Assembly: GCF_004919685.1 (NCBI RefSeq)
Contig: NZ_SMYZ01000021.1
Location: forward strand, 255,203 to 319,202
DNA: 64,000 nt
Reading direction: 5' to 3'
Origin: Mesorhizobium norvegicum
GTDB taxonomy: Bacteria; Pseudomonadota; Alphaproteobacteria; Rhizobiales; Rhizobiaceae
Shown: positions 43,817-54,441 of the stretch, one piece after another
Numbering within the stretch: position 1 is the stretch's first letter
Layout of the letters: every line of letters starts with the position of its first letter
Notes under the pieces: generated by a model
Seen by the model: only the letters and a program-made list of their open reading frames with translations
Database searches by the model: none
What the model was told of the DNA's origin: nothing
Position numbers and translations under genes: made by a program

Positions 43817-45490
43817 ATGTCTGTCACAGGTGCGGGTCACAATGCGGATCTGATCGTCATCAACGGTCGTGTGTTGACCATGGACGATGACAATCCCGCC
43901 AGCGAGGCCATTGCCGTCAAGGACGGCGCCATCATCGCCATTGGCAGCCGCGCCTCCATCGAAGAGCTCAAGGGACCGGCCACCAACATCATCGACGCCA
44001 AGGGCGGCTCGGTCCTGCCGGGCTTCATCGAAGCGCATATGCATCTTTTCGGCGGTGCCGCGGAACTCGACAATCTGCATCTGGCAGGGGTGCATGGCTT
44101 CGATGCCTTGCGTGATGCGATCCGTGCCTTCGCGGCGGAACGGCCGAACGCCAAGCTGCTGGTGGGCGCCGGCGTTGACTATGCGATCCTGCCCGAGCCG
44201 GTCACGCGCCACCATCTCGACCGAATCATCCCTGATCGCCCGTTCGCCATGTCGGCCTCCGACCACCATACGATGTGGGCGAACACCAAGGCGCTGGAGC
44301 AGGCGGGCCTCCTGCACGGCAGGGAATTGGGACCGGGCAACGAGATCGTGATGGGTGCCGATGGCCTCGCGGCGGGCGAATTGCGCGAGGGCGAGGCTTT
44401 CGGCCCGATCCTGGAGCACTTCGGGCAGAACCGCACACGGCTTGGTCTTACGGGTGGCGAGCCGGAACCCTATCCGTCCGCCGAGGAGCTTGCCGCCGAC
44501 CGGGATCTGATGCATCGCGGCCTGGAATGGTGCGCCCGCCACGGCATCACGTCGATCCAGAACATGGACGGCAACCTCTACCAGCTTGAGCTGCTTGCCG
44601 GCCTCGAGCAAGAAGGGCGATTGCTGTGCCGTACGAAAATCCCGTTTCACTTCAAGAACTTCATGGACCTCGACATGCTTGAGAAAGCATCGACGATGGC
44701 TTCGACCTACAAATCGGAGTGGCTGTCGTCGGGCATGGTCAAGGTGTTCTACGACGGCGTGCTCGATTCATGGACGGCTGTGATGGTCGAGCCCTACGCG
44801 GATCGTCCGGATTGGTCCGGCGAGCCGTTGTTTGCGCCGGAGCATTTCGCTGAATTGGCGGTGGAAGCCGATCGTCGCGGCCTGCAGATCGCGGTGCATT
44901 CGATCGGCGATGGTGCGGTGCGCGCGGTGCTCGACGGCTACGAGGCGGCGCAGAAGAAAAACGGCAGGCGCGACAGCCGGCATCGGATCGAGCACATCGA
45001 GGTCACGACGGAGACCGACGTGCCGCGCTTTTCCGAGCTTGGTGTCATCGCGTCGATGCAGCCGCCGCATCCGCCCGGCGCGCTCAACTTTCCGCTGGAA
45101 CCGACGCTGTCGCGCATCGGCCGCGAGAAATGGCCGCTGAGCTATGCCTGGCGAACGCTGAAAGAGGCCGGCGCGCGCGTTGTCTTCGCTTCGGACTGGC
45201 CGGTATCGCCGGTCGATCCGATCCTGGGCATTCAGGCGGCAGTGCTGCGCAAACCGTGGGCAGAAGGCGATCCCGACCAGAGCTTCTCGCTGCAGGAGTC
45301 GCTTGCGGCCTATACGGTGGAGGGCGCCTATGCCGAATTCGCTGAAAATCGCAAAGGCCGGCTGAAGCCCGGCTATCTGGCGGATCTGGTGGTACTCTCG
45401 GCCGATATCGAGAAGACGGCACCGGAAGCCCTGCATACCGTGCGGCCGGTGACAACGATCTGCGGCGGCAAGGTGACTTATCAGGCCTGA
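43817..45490 (+). CDS. YtcJ-type metal-dependent amidohydrolase
   Basis: About 557 residues from the ATG at 43817. N-terminal NADLIVINGRVLTMDDDNPASEAIAVKDG is the composite domain common to this family. Metal-site motifs are HMHLFGG, HSIGDGA, SRHRIEHIE and FASDWPVSPVDP. The C-terminus returns to the beta sandwich (GRLKPGYLADLVVLSADIE). It hydrolyses amide or related bonds; the substrate is unknown but the neighbours suggest acylated amines. It is divergent from the TetR gene and 127 bases before the PotA-like gene. Confidence 0.87.
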   Translation: MSVTGAGHNADLIVINGRVLTMDDDNPASEAIAVKDGAIIAIGSRASIEELKGPATNIIDAKGGSVLPGFIEAHMHLFGGAAELDNLHLAGVHGFDALRDAIRAFAAERPNAKLLVGAGVDYAILPEPVTRHHLDRIIPDRPFAMSASDHHTMWANTKALEQAGLLHGRELGPGNEIVMGADGLAAGELREGEAFGPILEHFGQNRTRLGLTGGEPEPYPSAEELAADRDLMHRGLEWCARHGITSIQNMDGNLYQLELLAGLEQEGRLLCRTKIPFHFKNFMDLDMLEKASTMASTYKSEWLSSGMVKVFYDGVLDSWTAVMVEPYADRPDWSGEPLFAPEHFAELAVEADRRGLQIAVHSIGDGAVRAVLDGYEAAQKKNGRRDSRHRIEHIEVTTETDVPRFSELGVIASMQPPHPPGALNFPLEPTLSRIGREKWPLSYAWRTLKEAGARVVFASDWPVSPVDPILGIQAAVLRKPWAEGDPDQSFSLQESLAAYTVEGAYAEFAENRKGRLKPGYLADLVVLSADIEKTAPEALHTVRPVTTICGGKVTYQA

Positions 45491-45512
45491 CCGTGGCATG
45501 GGAATTGCCTCC

Positions 45513-45526
45513 TGAATCAAGATTCA
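45513..45526. promoter_or_regulatory. Small dyad between amidohydrolase and importer genes
   Basis: TGAATC-AA-GATTCA is a perfect six-base inverted repeat in the 127-base gap, 92-105 bases upstream of the PotA-like GTG. Possible operator for a dimeric regulator such as the nearby TetR protein. I saw no matching copy upstream of the TetR gene itself, so this is tentative. Confidence 0.3.
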
Positions 45527-45617
45527 GTTACGCAGTTGCCAAGCCGGCCGCCATGTGGTGACAATCAAACAGGAACGAAACCTGCCGCAAAGAGCAGGCT
45601 TTCTCAATGGGGTAATC

Positions 45618-46718
45618 GTGCCGGAACAACCGGGTAAGAATGCGATCGAAGTCCGTGGTGTGCGCAAGGTATTCGGCACTGGGGAGGCGCAAGTCGCCGC
45701 ACTGGATACCGTTTCCGTCTCCATCCGCGAAAATGAGTTTTTCACGCTGCTCGGGCCCTCCGGCTGCGGAAAGACAACGCTCTTGAGGCTGATAGCCGGC
45801 TTCGATTTTCCGAGCGCCGGCGAAATCCTGCTCTACGGCGAGGATATCGCGCCGCTGCCGCCCTTCAAGCGGCCGGTCAACACTGTTTTCCAGTCCTATG
45901 CACTGTTCCCGCACATGACGGTCGCCGACAATATCGGCTTTGGCCTGGAAATGCTGGGCAAGCCGAAGGCCGAGATCAAGGCGCGCGTCGCCCAGATGCT
46001 GAAGCTGGTCAAGATGGAGGCCCTCGCCGGTCGTCGCACCAGCCAGATCTCTGGCGGCCAGCAGCAGCGCGTGGCGCTGGCCCGGGCGCTCGCACCGCAG
46101 CCGAAAGTGCTGCTGCTCGACGAGCCGCTCTCCGCGCTCGACTACAAGCTGCGCAAGGAAATGCAGATCGAGCTGAAGCGGCTGCAGCACGAGACCGGCA
46201 TCACCTTCATCTTCGTCACCCACGACCAGGAAGAAGCGCTGACCATGTCGGACCGCATCGCGGTGATGTCGGCCGGCAAGATCCTGCAGGTCGGTTCGCC
46301 GCGCGACATCTATGACCGCCCGGCCGAGCGCTTCGTCGCCGACTTCATAGGCGAAACCAATTTCCTCAAAGGGACCGTGGTGTCGAAGAAATCCGGCGTC
46401 GCCACCGTCAAGCTCGCTTCCGATGCAACCGTGGCGGCAGGGTTTCCTGACAACTTCGACCCCACCGGTGCCGTGACGGTCGTGGTGCGGCCGGAGCACG
46501 CGGATCTGATCGCCGATGCATCCAAAGGCACTGTCGCCGGAACTCTGGCGAATGTCGTCTATTTCGGCACCGACACGCACTACCACGTCAAGCTCGACGG
46601 CGGCGACAACTTCATCGTGCGTCACCAGAACAGCCGGTCCGGCGCGGTGACATTCGAGCCGGGCGCTAAGGTGGGCATCGTCTTCGAAGACGACGGCGCG
46701 CGGATACTGAAGGACTGA
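45618..46718 (+). CDS. potA: Spermidine/putrescine-type ABC importer ATPase (PotA-like)
   Basis: About 366 residues from a GTG at 45618; a GTG at 45555 is an alternative. Walker [10 protein letters not shown], signature [16 protein letters not shown], Walker [14 protein letters not shown] and the H-loop THDQEEAL are intact. The C-terminal TOBE part ([24 protein letters not shown]) is typical of polyamine importers. It overlaps the permease gene by one base (TGATG). The four genes form an operon. Confidence 0.9.
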   Translation: MPEQPGKNAIEVRGVRKVFGTGEAQVAALDTVSVSIRENEFFTLLGPSGCGKTTLLRLIAGFDFPSAGEILLYGEDIAPLPPFKRPVNTVFQSYALFPHMTVADNIGFGLEMLGKPKAEIKARVAQMLKLVKMEALAGRRTSQISGGQQQRVALARALAPQPKVLLLDEPLSALDYKLRKEMQIELKRLQHETGITFIFVTHDQEEALTMSDRIAVMSAGKILQVGSPRDIYDRPAERFVADFIGETNFLKGTVVSKKSGVATVKLASDATVAAGFPDNFDPTGAVTVVVRPEHADLIADASKGTVAGTLANVVYFGTDTHYHVKLDGGDNFIVRHQNSRSGAVTFEPGAKVGIVFEDDGARILKD

Positions 46719-47647
46719 TGACAATGGCGCTTTCCCAAGCTGCGTTGTTCGAGGCCAAGGCCGAGAAAGCAAGCGCCAGGCGCAACCGCCTGCTTTCCCT
46801 GCCGGCGCTGATCGTCATCGGAATTTTCGGCGTGCTGCCGCTGCTTATCATCCTGGTCTATTCGTTTCTTCAGGCCGCGCCCTATGGTGGCGTCCAGTGG
46901 AAGTTTTCGACGGACGCCTATCTGAACTTTCTGTTCCAGCAGGACATTTTTGACGATACGCTGCAGTTCACGCCGGATTTCCTGATCATCTATCTGCGTT
47001 CGTTTCTGTTTGCCGTGGTGACGACGATCGTCTGCCTGCTACTAGGTTTTCCGACCGCCTATTTCATGGCGACGCGCACGCCGGCACAGCGCAACTGGTG
47101 GGTGCTGCTGATCACTATCCCGTTCTGGTCGAACCTTCTGGTGCGCACGCTGGCCATCATGTTCATCATCCGCGACGAAGGTCTCATCAACAATCTTTTG
47201 ATGGGACTTGGGGTGATCGAGAAACCGATCACCATGCTCTACACCAACTTCGCCATCCAGCTCGGCCTGCTCTACTCGTTCCTGCCGTTCATGATCCTGC
47301 CGCTCTATGCCAGTCTGGAAAAACTGGATTTCCGGCTGGTCGAGGCCGCCAACGACCTCTACGCGACGCGCCGGCAAGTTCTTTGGCGGGTGATCATTCC
47401 GCTCTCGCTGCCCGGCATCATCGCCGGCTGTCTGCTTGTGTTCATCCCCGCACTCGGCGCCTATGTGACGCCGCTGATTCTTGGCGGCGGTATCCATCTG
47501 ATGATCGGCGATCTCATCGCCCAGCAATTCGGTTCCGGGCGCAACTGGCCGCTCGGCTGCGCACAGGCGCTGATCCTGATGGCCGCGGTTCTGGTCGCTC
47601 TCTACTTCTACGTTCGCAACACGTCGGGGAAAATCCAGCATGGCTGA
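46718..47647 (+). CDS. potB: Polyamine-type ABC permease (PotB-like)
   Basis: A 309-residue inner-membrane permease with six helices (LIVIGIFGVLPLLIILVYSFL near the start). The EAA loop is VEAANDLYATRRQVLWRVIIPLSLPGIIAG. It pairs with the PotC-like protein to make the channel, with the periplasmic binding protein delivering the ligand. It overlaps the next permease gene by 8 bases. An ATG at 46724 is an alternative start. Confidence 0.9.
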   Translation: MTMALSQAALFEAKAEKASARRNRLLSLPALIVIGIFGVLPLLIILVYSFLQAAPYGGVQWKFSTDAYLNFLFQQDIFDDTLQFTPDFLIIYLRSFLFAVVTTIVCLLLGFPTAYFMATRTPAQRNWWVLLITIPFWSNLLVRTLAIMFIIRDEGLINNLLMGLGVIEKPITMLYTNFAIQLGLLYSFLPFMILPLYASLEKLDFRLVEAANDLYATRRQVLWRVIIPLSLPGIIAGCLLVFIPALGAYVTPLILGGGIHLMIGDLIAQQFGSGRNWPLGCAQALILMAAVLVALYFYVRNTSGKIQHG

Positions 47648-48452
47648 TCCCCGCAACGTCGACATCAAGGATCAGCCCGGGTTCCGCACGATCGCCATCA
47701 CATGCGTTGCCGTGCTCTATGTGCCGATCCTGATCCTGATGATCTTTTCGTTCAACACGGGTTCTCTGGTCACCCACTGGGAGGGGGTCGGCCTGACCTG
47801 GTACGGCAGCGCGCTGCTCAATGAGGAATTCCACAACGCCGCCAAGAATACGCTGATCATCTCGACCACGGCGACCGTGATTTCGACCATATGCGCGACG
47901 CTGGCCGCGATCGGTATGACGCGGGTGAAACCATGGCGCGGCCTTCCGGCCGCCTTCATGGTCATCAACCTGCCGCTGATGGTTCCTGAGATCATCACGG
48001 CGGTGGCGACCTTGTCCTTCTTCGCGTTGATCGCCGGGGCCTTCGGGCTGAATTTCGGCATCGGCAATCTGATTCTCGCCCATACCGTGTTCTGCATTCC
48101 CTTCGCCTACATGCCGATCCGGGCGCGTCTGGAGGACATGGACCTGACGCTCGAATCTGCCGCCGCCGATCTCTATGCCACGCCGTGGCATGCGTTCCGG
48201 CGCATAACACTGCCGTTGCTTGTCCCCGGCATAATGTCGGGTGCGGCACTCGCCTTCATCGTCTCCTTCGACGATTTCACCATCACGCAACTCGTCGCCG
48301 GCCCCGGCCAGACGACCCTGCCTCTCTACATCTGGAACCAGATCAGGCGGCCGATGACGCCGGAGATCAATGCCATCTCCACCATCCTGCTCTTGGTCTC
48401 GATCCTCTTCGTCTCGGTATCGTTCCTGATCGCGCGCCGACGCGCCAAGTGA
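47640..48452 (+). CDS. potC: Polyamine-type ABC permease (PotC-like)
   Basis: A 270-residue permease with YVPILILMIFSFNTGS near the start and the EAA loop LESAAADLYATPWHAFRRITLPLLVPGIMSGAALAF, then VSFDDFTITQLVAGPGQTTLPLYIW, a PotC-characteristic segment. Overlaps potB by 8 bases and is followed 24 bases later by the binding protein gene. Confidence 0.9.
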   Translation: MADPRNVDIKDQPGFRTIAITCVAVLYVPILILMIFSFNTGSLVTHWEGVGLTWYGSALLNEEFHNAAKNTLIISTTATVISTICATLAAIGMTRVKPWRGLPAAFMVINLPLMVPEIITAVATLSFFALIAGAFGLNFGIGNLILAHTVFCIPFAYMPIRARLEDMDLTLESAAADLYATPWHAFRRITLPLLVPGIMSGAALAFIVSFDDFTITQLVAGPGQTTLPLYIWNQIRRPMTPEINAISTILLLVSILFVSVSFLIARRRAK

Positions 48453-48476
48453 ATAAATGGGAAGGCAAAGGAGAAC

Positions 48477-49508
48477 ATGATGTCTAGGAAACTGATGACT
48501 GCCGTTTCGACGGCGGTGCTTTTGTGGGCGGTACCCGCACTCGCCGATGGCGAGCTGCATATCTACAATTGGGGTGACTACACCAATCCCAAGCTGATCG
48601 AAAAGTTTGAGAAACAGTACAACATCAAGGTCACGCTGGACGACTATGATTCCAACGAAACCATGCTGTCGAAGGTACGCGCCGGCAATTCCGGCTACGA
48701 CATCGTGGTGCCGTCCGACTACACCGTGAAGATCATGGTCGACGAGGGCCTGCTCGAAAAGACAGAGCCCAATGCGATGCCGAACGGCAAGAACATCGAT
48801 CCGCGCTTCGTCGACATCTACTGGGACAGCGGCCGCCACTACACCGCGCCCTGGCAGTTTGGCACCACGGCGTTCGCGGTCAACACGGACAAGTTCAAGG
48901 GCGACATCGACACGCTGGCTGTCCTCTTCGATCCGCCGGCGGAGCTGAAAGGCCAGATCAACATTCTCGACGACGTCAACACCGTCATGCATGCGGCCGA
49001 GCGTTATGCCGGCGTGCCGCGCTGCGGCGCCGACAAGGCCAATCTGAAGAAGGTCAACGACATCCTGACGGCCGCGAAGCCGTCATGGAAGACCTTCAGC
49101 TACGACACCATCACCAAGATCACCTCCGGCGACGTGATCGTGACGGAACAGTGGAACGGCGCGACCTATCGCTCGCGGCAGAAAATCCCGGCCATCAAAT
49201 ATGCCTATCCGAAGGAAGGCATCGAAGGCTGGATGGACAATGTGGCGGTGTTGAAGGGGGCCAAGAACCTCGACAATGCCAAGCTGTTCCAGGATTTCAT
49301 CATGGCCCCGGAAAACGCGGCGCTGATCTCGGAATTCGCCGGCTACGACAACGGCATTGCCGGCAGCCACAAGTTCCTGCAGGCGGATTTCGCCAATTCG
49401 CCGGAACTCAATCCGCCGGCAGGTGCGCCGACGGCGGAATTCGTTCCGCCATGTCCGCCAGATGTGGTGGAAATCTACAACAAGATCTGGACCAACCTGC
49501 GCAAATAG
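48477..49508 (+). CDS. potD: Polyamine-type periplasmic binding protein (PotD/PotF-like)
   Basis: A 343-residue binding protein with a signal peptide (LMTAVSTAVLLWAVPALADG). The mature start GELHIYNWGDYTNPKLIEKFEKQYNIKVTLDDYDSNETM is a PotD/PotF hallmark, as is YDIVVPSDYTVKIMVDEGLLEK. A good AAAGGAGAAC precedes the ATG. Ligand-contacting acidic residues (DYDSNE, SDYT) are as in polyamine binders. The exact ligand (putrescine, spermidine, or an acylated amine) cannot be set. Confidence 0.9.
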   Translation: MMSRKLMTAVSTAVLLWAVPALADGELHIYNWGDYTNPKLIEKFEKQYNIKVTLDDYDSNETMLSKVRAGNSGYDIVVPSDYTVKIMVDEGLLEKTEPNAMPNGKNIDPRFVDIYWDSGRHYTAPWQFGTTAFAVNTDKFKGDIDTLAVLFDPPAELKGQINILDDVNTVMHAAERYAGVPRCGADKANLKKVNDILTAAKPSWKTFSYDTITKITSGDVIVTEQWNGATYRSRQKIPAIKYAYPKEGIEGWMDNVAVLKGAKNLDNAKLFQDFIMAPENAALISEFAGYDNGIAGSHKFLQADFANSPELNPPAGAPTAEFVPPCPPDVVEIYNKIWTNLRK

Positions 49509-49529
49509 CTCGGGTCCAAAATCCAGCGG

Positions 49530-49551
49530 AAGGGGGGCTTCGGCCTCCCTT
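49530..49551 (+). terminator. Hairpin after the PotD-like gene
   Basis: AAGGGGGGC, loop TTCG and GCCTCCCTT form a nine-pair stem with one G-U pair, 22 bases beyond the stop. The tetraloop TTCG is very stable, and CTTC follows. It may reduce read-through into the serine hydrolase genes, 24 bases further on. Confidence 0.65.
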
Positions 49552-49574
49552 CTTCGCGCTTACGGGGAGGCTCG

Positions 49575-50771
49575 ATGACGTCCTATCGCAATTCCGATCC
49601 GCGGCCGCCGATCATGCAGGGATCGCCGCCCGCCATGGTGGTTCCCAAGCTCGACTGGGACCGGCCACCGTGGAACCGCTGGGCGTTCCAGCACATCCGT
49701 GAATTCCTGCCGACCGCCGAAGTCTGGCGCGGCAATGGCCATCGCAACCGGTTCGAACGCGCCGAGGTCGATCTCGACGGGCTGGCGGTCGAAGACAGCG
49801 AGTGCAAGCCGACAACGCTCGCCGGGCTGCTCGACGAGACCTATACGGACGGCTTCCTGGTGCTGAAGGACGGCAGGATAGCCTATGAGCGCTATTTCAA
49901 CGGCATGGACGAGCGCACGCTGCACCTGTCGCAGTCGATGGCGAAGTCCGTCACCGGTTCGGTGTTCGGCATACTGGTCGGGCGCGGCCTGATCGATCCG
50001 GCCAAGCCAGTGACGACCTATCTGCCAGAACTCAGCGCGACAGGCTGGGCCGGCGCCAGTGTCCAGCATGTGCTGGACATGACCAGCGGCGTCCGCTTCT
50101 CCGAGGAATATACCGACCGCTATTCGGACATTGGCCAGGTCGATGTCGCCACCGGCTGGAAGCCGGTGCCGCCGGACAGCGATCCGGCCTTTCGCTGGCC
50201 CTCGCACATGTTCGAGCTGATCCTGGGCTTGAAGGAAACGATCCGCCCGCATGGTGCTGCGTTCGAATACCGCTCGATCGAGACCGACGTGCTTGCCTTC
50301 ATCATGGAGCGGGTGACCGGCAAACGGCTGCCGCAGCTGGTTTCGGAAGAACTCTGGCAGAAGCTCGGCGCTGATGAAAGCGCCTGCTTCACCGTCGACA
50401 GCGCCGGCTATGCGGTTGCCGACGGCGGCTTCAACGCGACGCTGCGCGACTATGGCCGCTTTGGCCAGCTGATCCTCGACAATGGTGGCGGCGTCGTGCC
50501 GGCCGAATGGATCGAGGCGACACGCAACGGCAGGCATGGGCCGGATTTCTCTGACAGTCTGCCGGAAGGCAGCTATCGCAACCAGTTCTGGATCGAGGAT
50601 CCGCGCTCGCGCGCGCTGATGTGCCGGGGCGTGTTCGGGCAGATGATCCATATCGACTGGAACACCGGAATGGTCGTGGTGAAGCTTTCGACCTATCCGG
50701 ATTTCGGCAATGTCGCCTATTCCATAGCGACGCTGAAGGCCGTGCACGCCATCGCCACGGCACTTCGCTGA
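49575..50771 (+). CDS. Serine hydrolase of the class C beta-lactamase superfamily, copy 1
   Basis: A 398-residue protein. The SxxK motif is Ser121-Met-Ala-Lys124 in LSQSMAKSVTGSVFGILVG. The second motif is Tyr232-Arg-Ser in EYRSIETDVLAFIMERVTG rather than YxN. Homologs include 6-aminohexanoate-dimer hydrolase (NylB) and esterases, not true antibiotic enzymes. There is no signal peptide, so it acts in the cytoplasm. It lies after the Pot importer and just before a second paralog, so hydrolysis of an imported amide or ester is plausible. Confidence 0.88.
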   Translation: MTSYRNSDPRPPIMQGSPPAMVVPKLDWDRPPWNRWAFQHIREFLPTAEVWRGNGHRNRFERAEVDLDGLAVEDSECKPTTLAGLLDETYTDGFLVLKDGRIAYERYFNGMDERTLHLSQSMAKSVTGSVFGILVGRGLIDPAKPVTTYLPELSATGWAGASVQHVLDMTSGVRFSEEYTDRYSDIGQVDVATGWKPVPPDSDPAFRWPSHMFELILGLKETIRPHGAAFEYRSIETDVLAFIMERVTGKRLPQLVSEELWQKLGADESACFTVDSAGYAVADGGFNATLRDYGRFGQLILDNGGGVVPAEWIEATRNGRHGPDFSDSLPEGSYRNQFWIEDPRSRALMCRGVFGQMIHIDWNTGMVVVKLSTYPDFGNVAYSIATLKAVHAIATALR

Positions 50772-50806
50772 GCCCCACAAGAAGAAACGACCTGGAAGGA
50801 ACCGCC

Positions 50807-51988
50807 ATGACCGGCAAGACCGCGTTCGAGACCCGATACGGCTTCCGCCGCAACCAGGTGCTGCTCGCCAACTGGCGCGAGAATCCGTTCAACCGGTGGT
50901 CGTTCCAGAATCTCGGCGAACTGGTGCCGACCGCCCGCGTGGCGGCAGCGTCGGGCGTTGTCGAAGCCCCCGTGCGGGACATGGGCGGGCTGCTCGGCGA
51001 AAAGGTTTCGGTCGGCGATGCGCCGGAGACGGTGGCTGAATTTCTCGCACGTTCGAGCACCGACGCGCTGACGGTGATGAAAGGCGGCAAGATCATCGGC
51101 GACTGGTTCGCGCCGCATATGGATTTCGGCGCCCGCCACATCATCTTTTCGATCAGCAAGTCGCTGACCGCCATTGTCGCGGGCATACTGGAAGGCGAGG
51201 GGGTGTTCGACCCGGAAGCACCGGTGACGGCCTACATCCCTGAAGCCGCCGGCTCGGCCTATGGCGATGCGAGCGCGCGGCATGTGCTCGACATGAGCGT
51301 CAGCCTCGATTTCGAGGAAGCCTATCTCGATCCGGAGAGCGCCTTTGCCCGCTATCGCCGCGCCACGCTGTGGAATCCGGGCGGCGGCACGGAGAGCCTG
51401 CGCGAATTCATCCTGACCCTGCAGCGTCTGGCCGAGCCGCACGGCCAGACCTTCCGCTACCGCTCGCCCAATTCCGACCTGCTCGGCCTGCTGCTCGAGC
51501 GCGCCTCCGGCCAGCGTTTCACCGACCTGATGCGCGAGAAACTGTGGCTGCCGATCGGCGCCCTCAGTGAAGCCTCGATAGGCGTCGACATGGAAGGCAC
51601 GGCCCGCACCGCCGGCGGCATTTCGGTGACGCCGCGCGATCTGGCACGTGTCGGCGAGATGATGCGGCAAGGCGGCATGGCCAATGGCCGCCGCATTGTA
51701 CCCGAAGCCTGGGTGCGCGATACAGTTGCGACCGGCGGCAGTGCGGACGCCTGGCAGCGCGGCGCGATGCTGCCGCTGTTTCCCAAGGGCCGTTACCGCA
51801 ACAAATGGTACCAGACCGGACATGAAAACGGCGCCTATTGCGGCATCGGCATCCACGGCCAATGGCTGTATGTCGATCCCAGGACCGAAGTGGTGATCGC
51901 CAAGATGTCGTCGCAGCCGGAGCCGGTGGACGATCCGCTCGATGTCGAGATCGTCGCTTTCTTCGAGGCGCTGAGCCGCCTGGTCTAG
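50807..51988 (+). CDS. Serine hydrolase of the class C beta-lactamase superfamily, copy 2
   Basis: A 393-residue paralog of the preceding gene. SxxK is Ser115-Ile-Ser-Lys118 in [15 protein letters not shown], and the second motif is Tyr218-Arg-Ser in [20 protein letters not shown]. Both copies share WxxNPFNRW-like and HVLDM segments. The ATG at 50807 follows GGAAGGAACC; upstream extension of the frame lies in copy 1 and is not coding. It is likely cytoplasmic. The pair begins 67 bases after the importer operon. Confidence 0.88.
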   Translation: MTGKTAFETRYGFRRNQVLLANWRENPFNRWSFQNLGELVPTARVAAASGVVEAPVRDMGGLLGEKVSVGDAPETVAEFLARSSTDALTVMKGGKIIGDWFAPHMDFGARHIIFSISKSLTAIVAGILEGEGVFDPEAPVTAYIPEAAGSAYGDASARHVLDMSVSLDFEEAYLDPESAFARYRRATLWNPGGGTESLREFILTLQRLAEPHGQTFRYRSPNSDLLGLLLERASGQRFTDLMREKLWLPIGALSEASIGVDMEGTARTAGGISVTPRDLARVGEMMRQGGMANGRRIVPEAWVRDTVATGGSADAWQRGAMLPLFPKGRYRNKWYQTGHENGAYCGIGIHGQWLYVDPRTEVVIAKMSSQPEPVDDPLDVEIVAFFEALSRLV

Positions 51989-52116
51989 ACTGGGCCCGAG
52001 TCGCCACATTAGCGCTCGCTTTCCTGTGGACCCGCCGGGCTGATCAAAACGCGGCGGTTGGCGGGCCGGACGTCTGCGCCTATGGTCGCCGCTCTTTGGG
52101 TGAGAGCAGGAACGAC

Positions 52117-54441
52117 ATGGCATCCGACATCAAGCGCATTGCAGCCATCATCGCGGCCGAGATCGCTGCCCGGCCCGAACAGGCGGCCGCGGCAATCGAA
52201 CTGCTGGATGAAGGCGCGACGGTGCCGTTCGTGGCGCGCTATCGCAAGGAAGTCACCGGCGGGCTGGACGACACGCAATTGCGCGACCTTGCCGAACGGC
52301 TTTCCTATCTGCGCGAGCTTGATGCGCGCCGCGACACCATCCTCGGCTCCATCCGCGAGCAGGGCAAGCTGACCGCGGAGCTCGAGGGCAAGATCGTCGC
52401 TGCCATCACCAAGGCCGAACTGGAAGACATCTACCTGCCCTACAAGCCCAAGCGCCGGACCAAGGCCGAGATCGCCAGGGAGCGGGGATTGGGGCCGCTG
52501 GCCGAAGCCATTCTAGCGAACCGCGCGCTGGTGCCTGCCGAGCTGGCGATGGCCTATGTCACCGAGGAGGTCGCCGATACCAAGGCAGCGCTCGAAGGGG
52601 CGCGCGACATCCTGTCTGAACAATTCGCCGAGAATGCCGATCTGGTTGGCAAATTGCGCACCTACATGAAGGAACGCGCTTTCATGCGGGCCAGGGTGGT
52701 CGACGGCAAGCAGGAGGCCGGCGCGAAATTCTCCGATTATTTCGACCATGTCGAGCGCTGGGCGAATGTGCCGAGCCATCGCGCGCTGGCGATGCTGCGC
52801 GGCCGCAACGAGGAGGTGCTGTCGCTCGACATCGAGGTCGATGCCGACGACACGTCGCCGGTAAAGCCGGTCGAGCGGATGATCGCCAATGCCTATGCCA
52901 TCGGCGGCAGCCTGCCGGGCGACCGCTGGCTGATGGAGGTGGCGAGCTGGACCTGGCGGATAAAACTGTCGCTGCACCTGACGCTCGACCTGATGCGGGA
53001 CATGCGCGAGCGGGCCGAGGAAGAGGCGATCCACGTCTTCGCCCGCAATCTGAAGGATTTGCTGCTGGCGGCCCCCGCCGGTTCGCGCGCCACGATGGGG
53101 CTCGACCCCGGCATCCGCACCGGCGTCAAGGTGGCGGTGGTCGACGGCACCGGAAAGGTGCTGACAACGACGACTGTCTATCCGTTTCCGCCCAGGAACG
53201 ATGTGCGCGGCACCCAGGCGGAACTTGCCAAGCTTATTCGCCTGCACAAGGTCGAGCTGATTTCGATCGGCAACGGCACCGGCAGCCGAGAGACCGAAAA
53301 GCTGGTGGCGGACATGCTGTCCGACATGCCGGCTGATGGTGGCCCGAAGCCGCTGAAAGTGATCGTCAGCGAGGCGGGCGCTTCGGTCTATTCGGCATCG
53401 GCGACGGCGGCGGCGGAATTCCCCGGTCTCGACGTGTCTCTGCGCGGCGCGGTGTCGATCGCGCGGCGACTGCAGGATCCCTTGGCCGAACTGGTCAAGA
53501 TCGAACCCAAATCGATCGGTGTCGGTCAGTACCAGCACGATGTCGACCAGTACCGGCTCGGCCGCTCGCTGGAAGCGGTGGTGGAAGACGCGGTCAATGC
53601 AGTCGGCGTCGACCTCAACACCGCCTCAGCGCCGCTTTTGGCTCGCGTCTCCGGCCTTGGCGCGTCGCTCGCCGACGCCATCGTTGCGCATCGCGATGCG
53701 ACCGGTCCCTTCGCCAGCCGGAAGGATTTGCTCAAGGTGCCGCGGCTCGGGCCGCGCGCGTTCGAGCAAAGCGCCGGCTTCCTGCGCATTGCCAATGGCA
53801 GCGAGCCGCTCGATGCCTCGTCGGTGCATCCCGAAGCCTATGGCGTGGCGAAGAAGATCGTCGCCGCCTGCGGGCGCGATGTGCGTGCGCTGATGGGCGA
53901 CAGTGCCGCGCTCAAGGCGCTCGATCCGCGCGTCTTCGTCGACGAGCGCTTCGGCCTGCCGACGGTGCGCGATATCCTGGCGGAGCTGGAAAAGCCCGGC
54001 CGCGATCCGCGCCCCGGCTTCAAGACGGCGACCTTCGCCGACGGCATTGACGACATCAAGGATCTGAAGCCCGGCATGCAGCTGGAAGGCACCGTCACCA
54101 ATGTCGCCGCCTTCGGCGCTTTCGTCGATATCGGTGTGCATCAGGACGGGCTGGTGCATGTCTCGCAACTGGCCGACAGGTTCATCAAGGATGCGCATGA
54201 GGTGGTCAAGGCCGGCGACGTGGTCAAGGTGCGGGTCGTCGACGTCGACATCAAGCGCAAGCGCATCGCGCTGTCCATGCGCAAGGATGGTGGCGAGGGT
54301 GGCGTACCGCGCGGCGGGCCGCGCGACAATGGTGGCGGCAGGCCGGCCCCGCGTTCGCCGGCACCGCAGCGCCAGCCGGAACGGCCGGCGCAGCAAGGGG
54401 CATTCGGTGCGGCACTGGCGGATGCACTGAAGCGGAAGTAG
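52117..54441 (+). CDS. tex: RNA-binding transcription accessory protein Tex
   Basis: A 774-residue protein with all Tex modules: the N-terminal helical region ([26 protein letters not shown]), YqgF-like fold ([22 protein letters not shown]), HhH motif ([34 protein letters not shown]), and the C-terminal S1 domain ([33 protein letters not shown]). Start at 52117 matches the family; the frame extends upstream inside the serine hydrolase gene. The last 50 residues are Gly/Pro/Arg-rich. It converges end-to-end with the LysR gene. Confidence 0.96.
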   Translation: MASDIKRIAAIIAAEIAARPEQAAAAIELLDEGATVPFVARYRKEVTGGLDDTQLRDLAERLSYLRELDARRDTILGSIREQGKLTAELEGKIVAAITKAELEDIYLPYKPKRRTKAEIARERGLGPLAEAILANRALVPAELAMAYVTEEVADTKAALEGARDILSEQFAENADLVGKLRTYMKERAFMRARVVDGKQEAGAKFSDYFDHVERWANVPSHRALAMLRGRNEEVLSLDIEVDADDTSPVKPVERMIANAYAIGGSLPGDRWLMEVASWTWRIKLSLHLTLDLMRDMRERAEEEAIHVFARNLKDLLLAAPAGSRATMGLDPGIRTGVKVAVVDGTGKVLTTTTVYPFPPRNDVRGTQAELAKLIRLHKVELISIGNGTGSRETEKLVADMLSDMPADGGPKPLKVIVSEAGASVYSASATAAAEFPGLDVSLRGAVSIARRLQDPLAELVKIEPKSIGVGQYQHDVDQYRLGRSLEAVVEDAVNAVGVDLNTASAPLLARVSGLGASLADAIVAHRDATGPFASRKDLLKVPRLGPRAFEQSAGFLRIANGSEPLDASSVHPEAYGVAKKIVAACGRDVRALMGDSAALKALDPRVFVDERFGLPTVRDILAELEKPGRDPRPGFKTATFADGIDDIKDLKPGMQLEGTVTNVAAFGAFVDIGVHQDGLVHVSQLADRFIKDAHEVVKAGDVVKVRVVDVDIKRKRIALSMRKDGGEGGVPRGGPRDNGGGRPAPRSPAPQRQPERPAQQGAFGAALADALKRK

